This document shows positions 8,254 to 15,693 of a DNA stretch of 64,000 nucleotides, piece by piece (within the stretch, counting starts at the first letter, position 1; the number at the start of each line of letters is the position of its first letter). Both the position numbers and the translations under genes were made by a program. A model generated the notes under the pieces. It ran no database searches. It was not told the DNA's origin and was given only the letters and a program-made list of their open reading frames with translations. This stretch comes from an archaeon (GTDB lineage: Archaea > Thermoproteota > Nitrososphaeria > Nitrososphaerales > Gagatemarchaeaceae): contig CP066694.1 of the NCBI GenBank assembly GCA_016432545.1, forward strand, positions 62,001 through 126,000, written 5' to 3'.

Positions 8254-8268
8254 CTCATATTATATGAG
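8254..8268. promoter_or_regulatory. Palindromic bidirectional promoter/operator between YHS protein and CopA
   Basis: CTCATATTATATGAG is a perfect 7+1+7 palindrome with a TATA-like core. Its centre is 25 bp from the small YHS gene start (8236, minus) and 37 bp from the copA ATG (8298, plus). It can serve as a TATA box in both directions and has the symmetry of a repressor site, fitting copper-regulated co-expression (inference). Confidence 0.55.
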
Positions 8269-8297
8269 GGTTTGAGCGCGGGGTTCATCAGATTCCG

Positions 8298-10376
8298 ATG
8301 GCCAAAGACCCCATCTGCGGGATGTATGTCGAAGAGGGCCCCGACGCCCTCAGCTCCGTCCAGAGAGGGTCCACTTTCTACTTCTGCAGTGACACCTGCC
8401 TCCAGACCTTCGTCGCCCCGGGAGAGGAGCTCTCTCTCCTCAAGAAACTGACGATCCTCAGCTTCGCCCTCGGCACGCCCACGCTCCTGCTCACTTGGTT
8501 CCAATTTCTCCCCCTCGGCTCTCTGAACGGGCTGGTCCTCCTCGCCCTCGCCACTCCCGTCCAGTTCGTCGCGGGCTGGATGTTCTACCGCGGGGCTTGG
8601 CACGCGATAAGGGCCCGAGCCGCCAACATGGACACGCTCACCGCGATAGGCACGAGCGCGGCCTGGCTCTACAGCGCGATCGTCGTCCTTGCGCCGGGGC
8701 TACTGCCTGACGGGACGTACTTCGACGTTTCCGCGTTAATCATCGGGTTCATCTTACTGGGCAAGGTCCTCGAGAACACGATGAGGGGAAGGGCCTCAGA
8801 GTCGGTGAGGAGGCTCTTGGACCTCAGGCCCAAGACCGCCACCGTCGTATCGGGCGCCACGGAGAAGCAGGTGCCTGTCGAAGAGGTAGTCGTCGGCGAC
8901 CTCGTGAGGGTGAAGCCTGGTGAAAGCATTCCTACCGACGGGGAGATCGTGGACGGCTCTGGGTCGCTCGATGAGAAGATGCTGACCGGCGAAAGTATGC
9001 CGGTGGACAAGAGGCAGGGGGAGGGGGTCTTCGGCGGGACCGTCAACCTCACCGGCTTGCTGACCATAAGGGCGACTAAGGTCGGGAGCGACACAGCCCT
9101 CGCTCAGATTGTGAAGCTGGTCGAGGACGCCCAGGCTGGCCAGGCTCCCGTCCAGCGACTGGCCGACCGGATATCGGCCTACTTCGTGCCTCTAGTGGTC
9201 TTCGTGGCTGTGGCCTCGATGGCGGCCTGGTACTTCACGGGCGCCGGCCTTCTTCGGGGATTCACCGCCTTCGTCGCCGTCCTGATCATCGCGTGTCCGT
9301 GCGCCCTCGGACTGGCCACACCGGCCGCGCTTGTCGTCGGGACCGGAAAGGGGGCTTCGAACGGAATCCTGATCAAGGGCGGAGAGACACTCGAGAGAGC
9401 GAACGGGGTCGACACTGTGGTCTTCGACAAGACCGGGACCCTCACGCTGGGGAGGCCCGAACTGACGGACGCAGAAGCGGTCGGCGACGTCACCGAGGAG
9501 GAGCTCCTCGGGCTCGCAGCTTCAGCCGAGTCGGGCTCGGAGCACCCCATAGGAAGGGCCCTCATTGAATCCGCGAAGGCACACAAGCTCAGGATAGAGA
9601 GGCCGACCTCATTCGAGGCAGTGCCCGGAAAGGGGGTCAGGGCGACGGTCGGCAAGGCCAGGGTCTCCGTGGGTAACAGGGCCCTCCTCCGGGACGACGG
9701 GGTCGAGGCGGGGCTTGCAGAGACGTCAGCCTCTGAACTTGAGGGGGCAGGGAAGACCGCCATGTTCGTAGTGATCAACGGGAAGGTCGCCGGCATTCTG
9801 GCCGTCGCGGACACCGTCAAGCCCGACGCTGCCGCCACTGTCTCGGCTCTGAGACGGATGGGTCTCAGGGTCATGATGGTCACGGGGGACAATGAGAAGA
9901 CCGCCCGCTCCATAGGTTCCCAGGTTGGCATCGAGGAGGTCCTCTCGGGGGTCCTGCCTGGTCAGAAGGCGGAGACCATAGCCAAGCTCAAGCAGGAAGG
10001 GAGGGTCGTCGCAATGGTGGGCGACGGAATCAACGACGCACCGGCGCTCGCCAAGGCAGACCTGGGCATCGCAATAGGAAGCGGGACCGACGTCGCGATC
10101 GAGACAGCCGGCATCGTCCTGATCAAGGACTCCCTCAGCGGCGTTGCGGGGGCCCTGAAGCTCAGCAGGGCCACGATGCGCAAGATCAAGCAGAACCTGT
10201 TCTGGGCCTTCGCCTACAACGCCGTGCTGGTCCCGGTGGCCGCCACCGGGTTCCTGAACCCGATCCTGGCCGGCGTAGCGATGGCTTTCAGCTCGGTGAG
10301 CGTCGTCGGTAACTCCCTCGCCCTGAACTCGGTCAAGCTCGCCGTCCCCGACTCTGGCGCCGGCAAACAGACTTGA
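8298..10376 (+). CDS. copA: Cu+-exporting P1B-type ATPase with N-terminal YHS domain
   Basis: 692 residues. Residues 1-45 form a YHS domain (AKDPICGM...FYFCSDTC) in place of the usual HMA domain. Then follow eight membrane helices and the ATPase core: MLTGESMP (actuator), IACPCALGLATPAAL (the CPC metal site in TM6), VVFDKTGTLTLG (phosphorylated Asp), SEHPIG in the nucleotide domain, and MVGDGINDAPALA (hinge). The last helices carry FAYNAVLVP and AMAFSSVSVVGN, the YN and MxxSS residues that specify Cu+ in P1B-1 pumps. The protein exports copper from the cytoplasm, driven by ATP. It is divergent from a stand-alone YHS protein. Confidence 0.92.
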   Translation: MAKDPICGMYVEEGPDALSSVQRGSTFYFCSDTCLQTFVAPGEELSLLKKLTILSFALGTPTLLLTWFQFLPLGSLNGLVLLALATPVQFVAGWMFYRGAWHAIRARAANMDTLTAIGTSAAWLYSAIVVLAPGLLPDGTYFDVSALIIGFILLGKVLENTMRGRASESVRRLLDLRPKTATVVSGATEKQVPVEEVVVGDLVRVKPGESIPTDGEIVDGSGSLDEKMLTGESMPVDKRQGEGVFGGTVNLTGLLTIRATKVGSDTALAQIVKLVEDAQAGQAPVQRLADRISAYFVPLVVFVAVASMAAWYFTGAGLLRGFTAFVAVLIIACPCALGLATPAALVVGTGKGASNGILIKGGETLERANGVDTVVFDKTGTLTLGRPELTDAEAVGDVTEEELLGLAASAESGSEHPIGRALIESAKAHKLRIERPTSFEAVPGKGVRATVGKARVSVGNRALLRDDGVEAGLAETSASELEGAGKTAMFVVINGKVAGILAVADTVKPDAAATVSALRRMGLRVMMVTGDNEKTARSIGSQVGIEEVLSGVLPGQKAETIAKLKQEGRVVAMVGDGINDAPALAKADLGIAIGSGTDVAIETAGIVLIKDSLSGVAGALKLSRATMRKIKQNLFWAFAYNAVLVPVAATGFLNPILAGVAMAFSSVSVVGNSLALNSVKLAVPDSGAGKQT

Positions 10377-10440
10377 TCGAACGGGGCGCTCGCTCCGGCC
10401 ACTGAGAGAGCACAAATAACTCCGCCCTGCGGCGCTTCTT

Positions 10441-11772
10441 ATGCCCAGGCGGAAGCGAGTGGGAGACCCCTCCAAAGAGGCCCTGAAGCTCTCCAAGTTC
10501 TACGGGGCAAAGGTCACCTCTGCTCCAAACGTCCCCGTGCGGTCGCTGAGCGACTTCTCGATCTGGTACACCCCTGGGGTCGCCGCCGTCTCTCGGGCCA
10601 TCGCCTCGGACCCCGACCTCGCCTTCGAGTACACGGGCCGCTGGAACACTGTCGCAATCCTCACCGACGGAAGCCGGGTCCTGGGGCTGGGGAAGATCGG
10701 GCCGGTGGCCGCACTCCCGGTCATGGAAGGGAAGGCCCTGATCTACAACTACCTCGGGGGCGTCAACGCAGTCCCCCTTCCTGTCCAGACTGGCTCGGAG
10801 GAGGAGCTCATCGCGTTCGCCAGGGCCCTCGAGCCTGCGGTGGGAGGCATCAACCTCGAGGACATCGAGTCTCCGAAGTGTTTCGAAGTCCTGGACACGC
10901 TGAGGGGGAAGATGGCCGTCCCCGTATGGCACGACGACCAGCAGGGAACAGCGGGGGTCGTGCTGGCTGGCCTCTTCAACGCCCTCGAGCTAACGGACAG
11001 GAAGCTGAGGGGGTCAAGGATAGTCCTTCTTGGAGCGGGTGCGGCGAACGTTGCTGCGGTCAGGCTCCTCACCGAGGCCGGGGCCGACCCTCACGACATC
11101 ATCGTCCTCGACTCCAAGGGCATCCTACAGTTAGAGAGGGAGGACGTCGACCAGCTTTCTCTGCGGAACCGATGGAAGTACGACATAGCCCTGACCACCA
11201 ACGGCGACCGCAGGACCGGCGGGGTCGACGACGCGCTGGCAGGCGCTGACGTCCTCGTGGCCGCCGCGGGGCAGGGACCTCATCTCGTCCGCCGCTCCGA
11301 CGTCTCGCTCATGAACAAACGGGCGATCGCTTTCTTCCTGGCCAACCCTGTCCCGGAGATGCTCCCCTCAGACGCCATCGCAGCTGGCGTCGAGATAGTC
11401 GCGACGGGGCGCTCGGACTTTCCCAACCAGGTCAACAACAGCCTCCTCTTCCCTGCCATCTTCCGCGGGGCCCTCGATGTCAGGGCGAGGACGATCACGG
11501 ACGCGATGGTCATCGCAGCCGCCAACGAGCTCGCCGCCTTCGCCAGGAGACGCGGAATCGACTCGACGCACATCCTCCCTACGATGGTCGAATGGGAAGT
11601 CTATCCTCGGGTTGCTGCTACCGTTGGCCAAGCAGCGGTCAAAGGCGGTCAGGCCAGGAAGAAACTGACCTGGAAGGAGTCGCTGCGGAGCGCGACCGAC
11701 ACGATAGACCGCGCCCGGCAGACGATGGCGGTACTCAGAAGGAGCGGAGTCATACGTGAGCCCCCTGCGTAA
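10441..11772 (+). CDS. NAD(P)-dependent malic enzyme
   Basis: 443 residues, the short bacterial/archaeal form that lacks the phosphotransacetylase domain. Landmarks: FSIWYTPGVAAVSRAIA, TDGSRVLGLGKIGPVAALPVMEGKALIY with the catalytic Lys, INLEDIESPKCF with metal ligands, VWHDDQQGTAGVVLAGL, and a Rossmann IVLLGAGAANVAAVRLL. It decarboxylates malate to pyruvate with Mg2+/Mn2+ and supplies NAD(P)H or pyruvate for gluconeogenesis. This suits an organism growing on acids or acetyl-CoA-yielding substrates. ATG at 10441 is ~25 bp after CAAATAAC (10413-10420). The GNAT gene follows with its own box. Confidence 0.92.
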   Translation: MPRRKRVGDPSKEALKLSKFYGAKVTSAPNVPVRSLSDFSIWYTPGVAAVSRAIASDPDLAFEYTGRWNTVAILTDGSRVLGLGKIGPVAALPVMEGKALIYNYLGGVNAVPLPVQTGSEEELIAFARALEPAVGGINLEDIESPKCFEVLDTLRGKMAVPVWHDDQQGTAGVVLAGLFNALELTDRKLRGSRIVLLGAGAANVAAVRLLTEAGADPHDIIVLDSKGILQLEREDVDQLSLRNRWKYDIALTTNGDRRTGGVDDALAGADVLVAAAGQGPHLVRRSDVSLMNKRAIAFFLANPVPEMLPSDAIAAGVEIVATGRSDFPNQVNNSLLFPAIFRGALDVRARTITDAMVIAAANELAAFARRRGIDSTHILPTMVEWEVYPRVAATVGQAAVKGGQARKKLTWKESLRSATDTIDRARQTMAVLRRSGVIREPPA

Positions 11773-11806
11773 GCCTAAATCCGCTCGACCCTCACCTCGG
11801 GGAAGC

Positions 11807-12271
11807 ATGAAGGTCAGGCGCGCCAGGAGGTCGGACGTCCCGGCTGTCGCAGAGCTGATCGTCAGGACCAAGCGGCTCAACAACGAGTTCGACCCACTCT
11901 TCGCCCTAGTCCCAGACGCCAAGGCAAGAGCGCGGAAGTACGCTACCTCGTCACTCACCTCGCCCCAGGACCTCCTGCTTGTCGCCACCGACGGAGAGAA
12001 GGTCGTCGGGGTCATCAGGGCCGAACTCAGGGAGCGGATCTTCTACAAGCCCCACAGAGAGGGCCTGATCACCGACTTCTACATCCTCCCAGAGTTCAGA
12101 CGGAAGGCCCTCGGGGCAGAGATGCTCCAGGCGGCTTCCAGGGCCCTGAAGAAGATGGGCGCAGAGATCATAGTCGGAGAGGTCCCATCCCGGAACGAGA
12201 TAGCGATGAAATTCTACGCCAAGCGCGGCTTCCGGCCGCTCGTCCAGCTCTTCGGGACCAGCCCTCAGTAG
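11807..12271 (+). CDS. GNAT-family N-acetyltransferase
   Basis: 154 residues from the chosen ATG. A GNAT core is visible: KVRRARRSDVPAVAELI at the start, ADFYILPEFRRKALGAEML-like acetyl-CoA pyrophosphate-loop region (here DFYILPEFRRKALGAEM, residues ~85-105), and EVPSRNEIAMKFYAKRGF near the end. An in-frame TTG/ATG-type extension to 11756 exists but overlaps the malic enzyme. The ATG at 11807 is preferred because CCTAAAT lies ~28 bp upstream (11774-11780). The target amine is unknown; protein N-terminal or small-molecule acetylation are both possible. Confidence 0.75.
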   Translation: MKVRRARRSDVPAVAELIVRTKRLNNEFDPLFALVPDAKARARKYATSSLTSPQDLLLVATDGEKVVGVIRAELRERIFYKPHREGLITDFYILPEFRRKALGAEMLQAASRALKKMGAEIIVGEVPSRNEIAMKFYAKRGFRPLVQLFGTSPQ

Positions 12272-12417
12272 TCCAATAGACTGCCCAGGCTTGGGCTCGA
12301 ACAGGCCCCCATGATCAGCCCGCACCTATAGCAGACTAGCCTGCCCCCGTCGCACCTGGGTGCGTGCTCATGTGTCCTGACGCAGTTTGCCTCGGCTTCG
12401 ACAGCAAAGAGGCGCAT
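12265..12417 (-). CDS. Small Cys/His-rich (zinc-ribbon-like) protein, 50 aa
   Basis: Unlisted small ORF starting at ATG 12417 and ending TGA at 12265, overlapping the last codons of the convergent GNAT gene by 7 bp. The translation holds NCVRTHEHAPRCDGG followed by LVCYRCGLIMGAC, giving a CxxC pair and several further Cys/His that could bind one zinc. TATTTAA at 12444-12450 is exactly 30 bp upstream, the best argument that this is a real leaderless gene. No homolog is recognised. It fills most of an otherwise empty 216-bp gap. Confidence 0.5.
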   Translation of the reverse strand: MRLFAVEAEANCVRTHEHAPRCDGGRLVCYRCGLIMGACSSPSLGSLLDY

Positions 12418-12443
12418 CTAGTCGAGCGCGACGGCGGGTTCCG

Positions 12444-12450
12444 TATTTAA
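12444..12450 (-). promoter_or_regulatory. TATA box for the small Cys/His-rich gene
   Basis: TATTTAA (TTAAATA on the minus strand) centred 30 bp upstream of ATG 12417. It lies in the gap after the membrane-protein gene ending at 12488 and has no other appropriately spaced start. Confidence 0.5.
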
Positions 12451-12487
12451 CCTTAGGCGATAGGGTAACTCGCATTCGTCGTTTGCC

Positions 12488-13219
12488 TTAGTGCTTCCTT
12501 CCGCCCATGGCCGCCACCCTCCCGTGGCCCTCTATCTCGAGGACTGTGTCAAACGACCTTGGGTCCTCCAGCTTGACCCCTCCGGAGGTCCCCCACTCGC
12601 GGAAGGAGCCGTCGTCTGCGACATCCGCCCTGAGAGTGTGGACCGAGTTGTTGGCCATGGTCCTCGTCTTGCCTGTAAAGTCCTTCCCGTCCACGAGCAC
12701 CTTGATGGCCTCTGGGTCTTCGCTGGTGAACTCTATTCTCCTCGTGTACCTCGAGTAGAACCTCCCCATCAGCAGCCCGAAGAGGATGGTCCATGCGGGG
12801 TAGAAGAAAGCGAACTCGAGGTCGACCGGCGGACCTTGGTAGACGAGAGCCAGATTGAACGGCACGAGCAGGGCGGCCCCGACGAGAACCGCGACTACTG
12901 CTGACTTGATGGAGCTCCTTCTCCCGGGCAGCCCGTCGTAGGCAGCGCCGAAGATGCCCGCAAAGGCCAGGACCACGAAGAACCCCAGGAATGCCGCGTA
13001 TGGTACGTAGAGGGAGAGCACGGACGTGTAGCAGTCGTCGAGGCTGGTGGCGTTGGCGCCGGCTCCTGCCACGCAGGTCTGCGGGAAGGACTTTGAGATC
13101 TGAGCCAGCACATCCGGCTTGTACGCGACCAGGGTCGCAACATTGAACGCGGCGAGCCCAGCTACGTAGACAATCCCCGCGACCGTCCCGGACTTTATCC
13201 CTGCGAAGAACGAGCCCAA
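12488..13219 (-). CDS. Membrane protein with four predicted helices and a C-terminal soluble domain
   Basis: 243 residues, not recognised. Hydrophobic segments lie at about residues 8-32, 71-95, 105-126 and 135-156. The loop between the first two contains two Cys (QTCVAGAG, DDCYTS) and is probably extracellular. The last ~80 residues are soluble and beta-rich (IEFTSEDPEAIKVLVDGKDF). It is 12 bp from the peroxiredoxin start on the same strand, so the two are likely co-transcribed. It could be an archaeal membrane sensor or envelope protein; no catalytic motif is visible. Confidence 0.6.
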   Translation of the reverse strand: MGSFFAGIKSGTVAGIVYVAGLAAFNVATLVAYKPDVLAQISKSFPQTCVAGAGANATSLDDCYTSVLSLYVPYAAFLGFFVVLAFAGIFGAAYDGLPGRRSSIKSAVVAVLVGAALLVPFNLALVYQGPPVDLEFAFFYPAWTILFGLLMGRFYSRYTRRIEFTSEDPEAIKVLVDGKDFTGKTRTMANNSVHTLRADVADDGSFREWGTSGGVKLEDPRSFDTVLEIEGHGRVAAMGGRKH

Positions 13220-13231
13220 CCAGGCCCGGAC

Positions 13232-13705
13232 CTACGCTGAGATTGCTTGCAGGACCTCCGCCTCGTGTCCGTCTACCTTGACGCGCCTGAAGATCTTCTT
13301 GATCCTTCCGTCCGCACCGATCACGAACGTGGACCTCTCTGTGCCCCAGTAGGTCTTCCCGTAGTTGTTCTTGAGCCTCCAGGTGTCATAGAGCTTGTGC
13401 GCGACCAGGTCGACGTCGCTCAGGAGCGTGAAGTTGAGAGAGTACTTGTCGGTGAACTTCTTGTGAGACTCGAGCGAGTCCTTGCTCACCCCAAGGATGA
13501 CCGCGTCCAGCCCCTCGAACTTCGGAAGGTTGTCCCTGAAGGCGCACGCCTCCCTGACGCACCCCGGCGTGTCGTCCTCGGGGTAGAAGTAGAGGACCAC
13601 TTCCTTACCTCTCAGGGCGCTCAGCCTGACCGCTTCGCCCGACGTGCTTGGAAGCGAGATGTCCGGCGCCAAGTCCCCTTCCGAGAGCCCCTTCTGTTCC
13701 TCCAT
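13232..13705 (-). CDS. bcp: Thioredoxin-dependent peroxiredoxin, Bcp/PrxQ type
   Basis: 157 residues. The N-terminal GDLAPDISLPSTSGEAVRLS and VVLYFYPEDDTPGCVREACAF are diagnostic: the first Cys is peroxidatic and the second, five residues later, is the PrxQ-type resolving Cys. SKDSLESHKKF and the late WGTERSTFVIG complete the thioredoxin fold. It reduces H2O2 and alkyl hydroperoxides using thioredoxin. The ATG at 13705 opens MEEQKGLSEGDLAP. The AT-rich stretch just upstream (13728-13742) is shared with the divergent amidohydrolase. Confidence 0.92.
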   Translation of the reverse strand: MEEQKGLSEGDLAPDISLPSTSGEAVRLSALRGKEVVLYFYPEDDTPGCVREACAFRDNLPKFEGLDAVILGVSKDSLESHKKFTDKYSLNFTLLSDVDLVAHKLYDTWRLKNNYGKTYWGTERSTFVIGADGRIKKIFRRVKVDGHEAEVLQAISA

Positions 13706-13767
13706 GGGAGCCCGGCAATCGGGGGCGCAAAAAAACTTAATGATTGTCGCCCGAACGGCGCAGAACC

Positions 13768-14613
13768 GTGCCCTTCGACTGCCACGTCCATCCTTGGACC
13801 CTGGAATTCATGAAGAAGAACGGCCCGATCATGAAGGCATGCGACTTCTTCAAAGTCGACACGGCCAAGCTCCCCAGAACCACCGGGCAGCTGCTCGAGG
13901 AGATGGAGGCAGCCGGCGTCGAGAAAGCCATAATCCTCGGACAGGACACCCACGCGACCCAGAACAAGAACTTCAAGAACTACACTATCCGCAACGACGA
14001 GCTCTCGGCTCTCGCGAGGAAGTCGGGCGAGAAGCTCGTCGCATTCGCTGGGGTCGACCCTAACGCGGGCAGGGACGCTGTAAGAGAGCTCCGCCGGGCC
14101 TTCAAGGACCTCGCTATGAGGGGACTGAAGATCCACAGCAGCGCCAACTCTGTGTATCCAAACGATGAAAGGCTGATGTTCCCGATCTACGACCTCTGCC
14201 AGGAAGTAGGGGCCCCGATCCTCTTCCACACCGGGACCACGGGCCTTGGGGACTGCGAGATCAAGTATAGCAAGCCCGAGTTCCTCGACGAGGTCTGCCA
14301 GCGCTTCCCTGACCTGAGGGTCGTGATGGCCCACATGGGCTGGCCCTGGGCCGACGTTGCCATAGCCATCGCGCTGAGGAACCCCAACGTCTTCATCGAC
14401 GTATCTGGGTGGAAGCCGAGGTACATCCCCTCCGGGGTCCTTCCCTACCTGAACGGGATTCTGAAGGACCGCTTCATGTTCGGCACCGACTACCCAATGC
14501 TGAGACAGAAGGAGTGGATGGAGGACTTCGACGCCAACCTGCGTCCTAGACTCAAGCCCGGGGTCTCGGATCTTCTGCTCCAGCGCAACGCGGAGAGGCT
14601 CCTTGCCCGCTAG
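13768..14613 (+). CDS. Amidohydrolase-2 family metal-dependent hydrolase/decarboxylase (ACMSD-like TIM barrel)
   Basis: 281 residues from the GTG start. The family's metal motif H-x-H is present (FDCHVHPWT). Later landmarks are GLKIHSSANSVYPND, ILFHTGTTG (His ligand), VVMAHMGWPWADVAIAIA, and MFGTDYPML with the catalytic Asp. Relatives decarboxylate aromatic or unsaturated acids (ACMSD, gamma-resorcylate decarboxylase) or hydrolyse ring compounds, so a link to aromatic metabolism is possible but unproven. GTG at 13768 is preferred over TTG at 13744 because CTTAATGA (13735-13742) lies ~30 bp upstream. The stop overlaps the convergent DUF2203 stop in a shared CTAG. Confidence 0.8.
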   Translation: MPFDCHVHPWTLEFMKKNGPIMKACDFFKVDTAKLPRTTGQLLEEMEAAGVEKAIILGQDTHATQNKNFKNYTIRNDELSALARKSGEKLVAFAGVDPNAGRDAVRELRRAFKDLAMRGLKIHSSANSVYPNDERLMFPIYDLCQEVGAPILFHTGTTGLGDCEIKYSKPEFLDEVCQRFPDLRVVMAHMGWPWADVAIAIALRNPNVFIDVSGWKPRYIPSGVLPYLNGILKDRFMFGTDYPMLRQKEWMEDFDANLRPRLKPGVSDLLLQRNAERLLAR

Positions 14614-15044
14614 GGCTGAATGAGCTGGATCTTCAGGGACCTACGGCCGTTGTACCCCTCAGTGGGCTTGTGCCAGTATGAGACCAACGACTCCCCGTAC
14701 CTCCAGCAGAGCAGGACGTTCTCGCCGTACCTCTCAGCCGGGAAGTCCACGAGCCCAAAGTCGAGGTCCTTCACTATGACCCCCAGGTCTTCGAGCTCCG
14801 CGAGCTTCTGGGTCATGCCTTCGACGAGCGCGTCAAGCAGGGCCGCCTTCTCGGCGACCTCGGCGGTCTTGAACCCAAGTAGGTTGTACCTCTCCATCTC
14901 CTGGTGCAGCGTGCTCAGGACCTTCTTCCGCTCGATCAGTTCCTTGACCTTCGGCTTGATGTCGGAGAGGAGCTTGGACGCTTCCTGCGGGGTGAAGAGG
15001 TGCTTGTCCTTGAAGTCGAACGACGTTTTGTGACTCGCCGCTAT
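14610..15044 (-). CDS. DUF2203 family protein lacking an obvious start codon
   Basis: The reading frame open between 15050 and 14610 encodes a full DUF2203 domain: HLFTPQEASKLL (typical FTPEEAN-LL start), a long coiled-coil region, then DLGVIVKDLDFGLVDFPA and LLCWRYGE-SLVSYWH. The first ATG is internal (14897, ERYNLLGF) and would delete the conserved N-terminal helix. Between the upstream in-frame TAG (15051-15053) and that ATG there is no ATG, GTG or TTG. A TTTATC box near 15062-15068 would put transcription start close to an ATA codon at 15044, used here as the provisional start. A sequencing error or damaged 5' end is also possible. The family's function is unknown. Confidence 0.6.
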   Translation of the reverse strand: MAASHKTSFDFKDKHLFTPQEASKLLSDIKPKVKELIERKKVLSTLHQEMERYNLLGFKTAEVAEKAALLDALVEGMTQKLAELEDLGVIVKDLDFGLVDFPAERYGENVLLCWRYGESLVSYWHKPTEGYNGRRSLKIQLIQP

Positions 15045-15131
15045 CTTGCTCTAAGTTGCTGATAAATTCCTTCCTACTGGAAAATATGCGACCAATGTGT
15101 AAGATTCTTTGACACCAATCTTCCCGCATCT

Positions 15132-15138
15132 CTTATAA
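15132..15138 (+). promoter_or_regulatory. TATA box of the cobalamin adenosyltransferase gene
   Basis: CTTATAA centred 28 bp upstream of ATG 15163, indicating a leaderless transcript. Confidence 0.65.
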
Positions 15139-15162
15139 TTCTCGGCTCGCGGAGCGACCCGC

Positions 15163-15693
15163 ATGTACACGCGCAGGGGCGACCGCGGAGAGACCTCGCT
15201 CTTCGGGCCCAAGCGGGTTCGGAAGGACGCTCCGCTCGTGGAGGCGTACGGCACGATCGACGAGCTGAGCAGCTTCATCGGGGTCGCAATCTCGACCGCG
15301 AAGGACCGGGAGGTCGTCTCATCCCTCAAGACCGTCCAGAAGCTCCTGTTCGTCGCCGGCGCCGACGCTGCGAGCCCTTCTCTCAAGACCAAGGCCAGCA
15401 GGATCACCGAGGCGGACACCCAGACCATTGAGAGGATGACTGACGACCTCCTCGCGAAACTCCCTTCTCTGAGGAACTTCATCCTGCCGGGCGGCACGCC
15501 AACGGCTGCCTCCATTCAGGCCGCAAGGACGGTCTGCAGGAGGGCCGAACGGCGGATCGTGGCGGCGTCGGAGGCCGAGAGGGTCAACCCAGAACTGGTC
15601 CCCTTCTTCAACCGACTCTCCTCCTACCTCTTCAACCTCTCAAGGTTCGCCAACATGAAAGCCGGGAGAAAGGAAGAACTCTGGAGGGGCTGA
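15163..15693 (+). CDS. Cob(I)yrinic acid a,c-diamide adenosyltransferase, PduO/MMAB type
   Basis: 176 residues. N-terminal YTRRGDRGETSLFGPKRVRKD is the PduO signature (the ATP-binding T-x-x-G-D-x-G-x-T). VEAYGTIDELSSFIG follows and FILPGGT lies mid-protein. RTVCRRAERRIVA provides the conserved Arg/Glu pair and FFNRLSSYLFNLSRFAN the C-terminal helix. It transfers the adenosyl group of ATP to cob(I)alamin, making the coenzyme for mutases such as methylmalonyl-CoA mutase. That would fit propionyl-CoA disposal alongside the acyl-CoA oxidation genes downstream, although no mutase is in the window. It has its own TATA box at 15132-15138 and is convergent with the ALDH. Confidence 0.92.
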   Translation: MYTRRGDRGETSLFGPKRVRKDAPLVEAYGTIDELSSFIGVAISTAKDREVVSSLKTVQKLLFVAGADAASPSLKTKASRITEADTQTIERMTDDLLAKLPSLRNFILPGGTPTAASIQAARTVCRRAERRIVAASEAERVNPELVPFFNRLSSYLFNLSRFANMKAGRKEELWRG

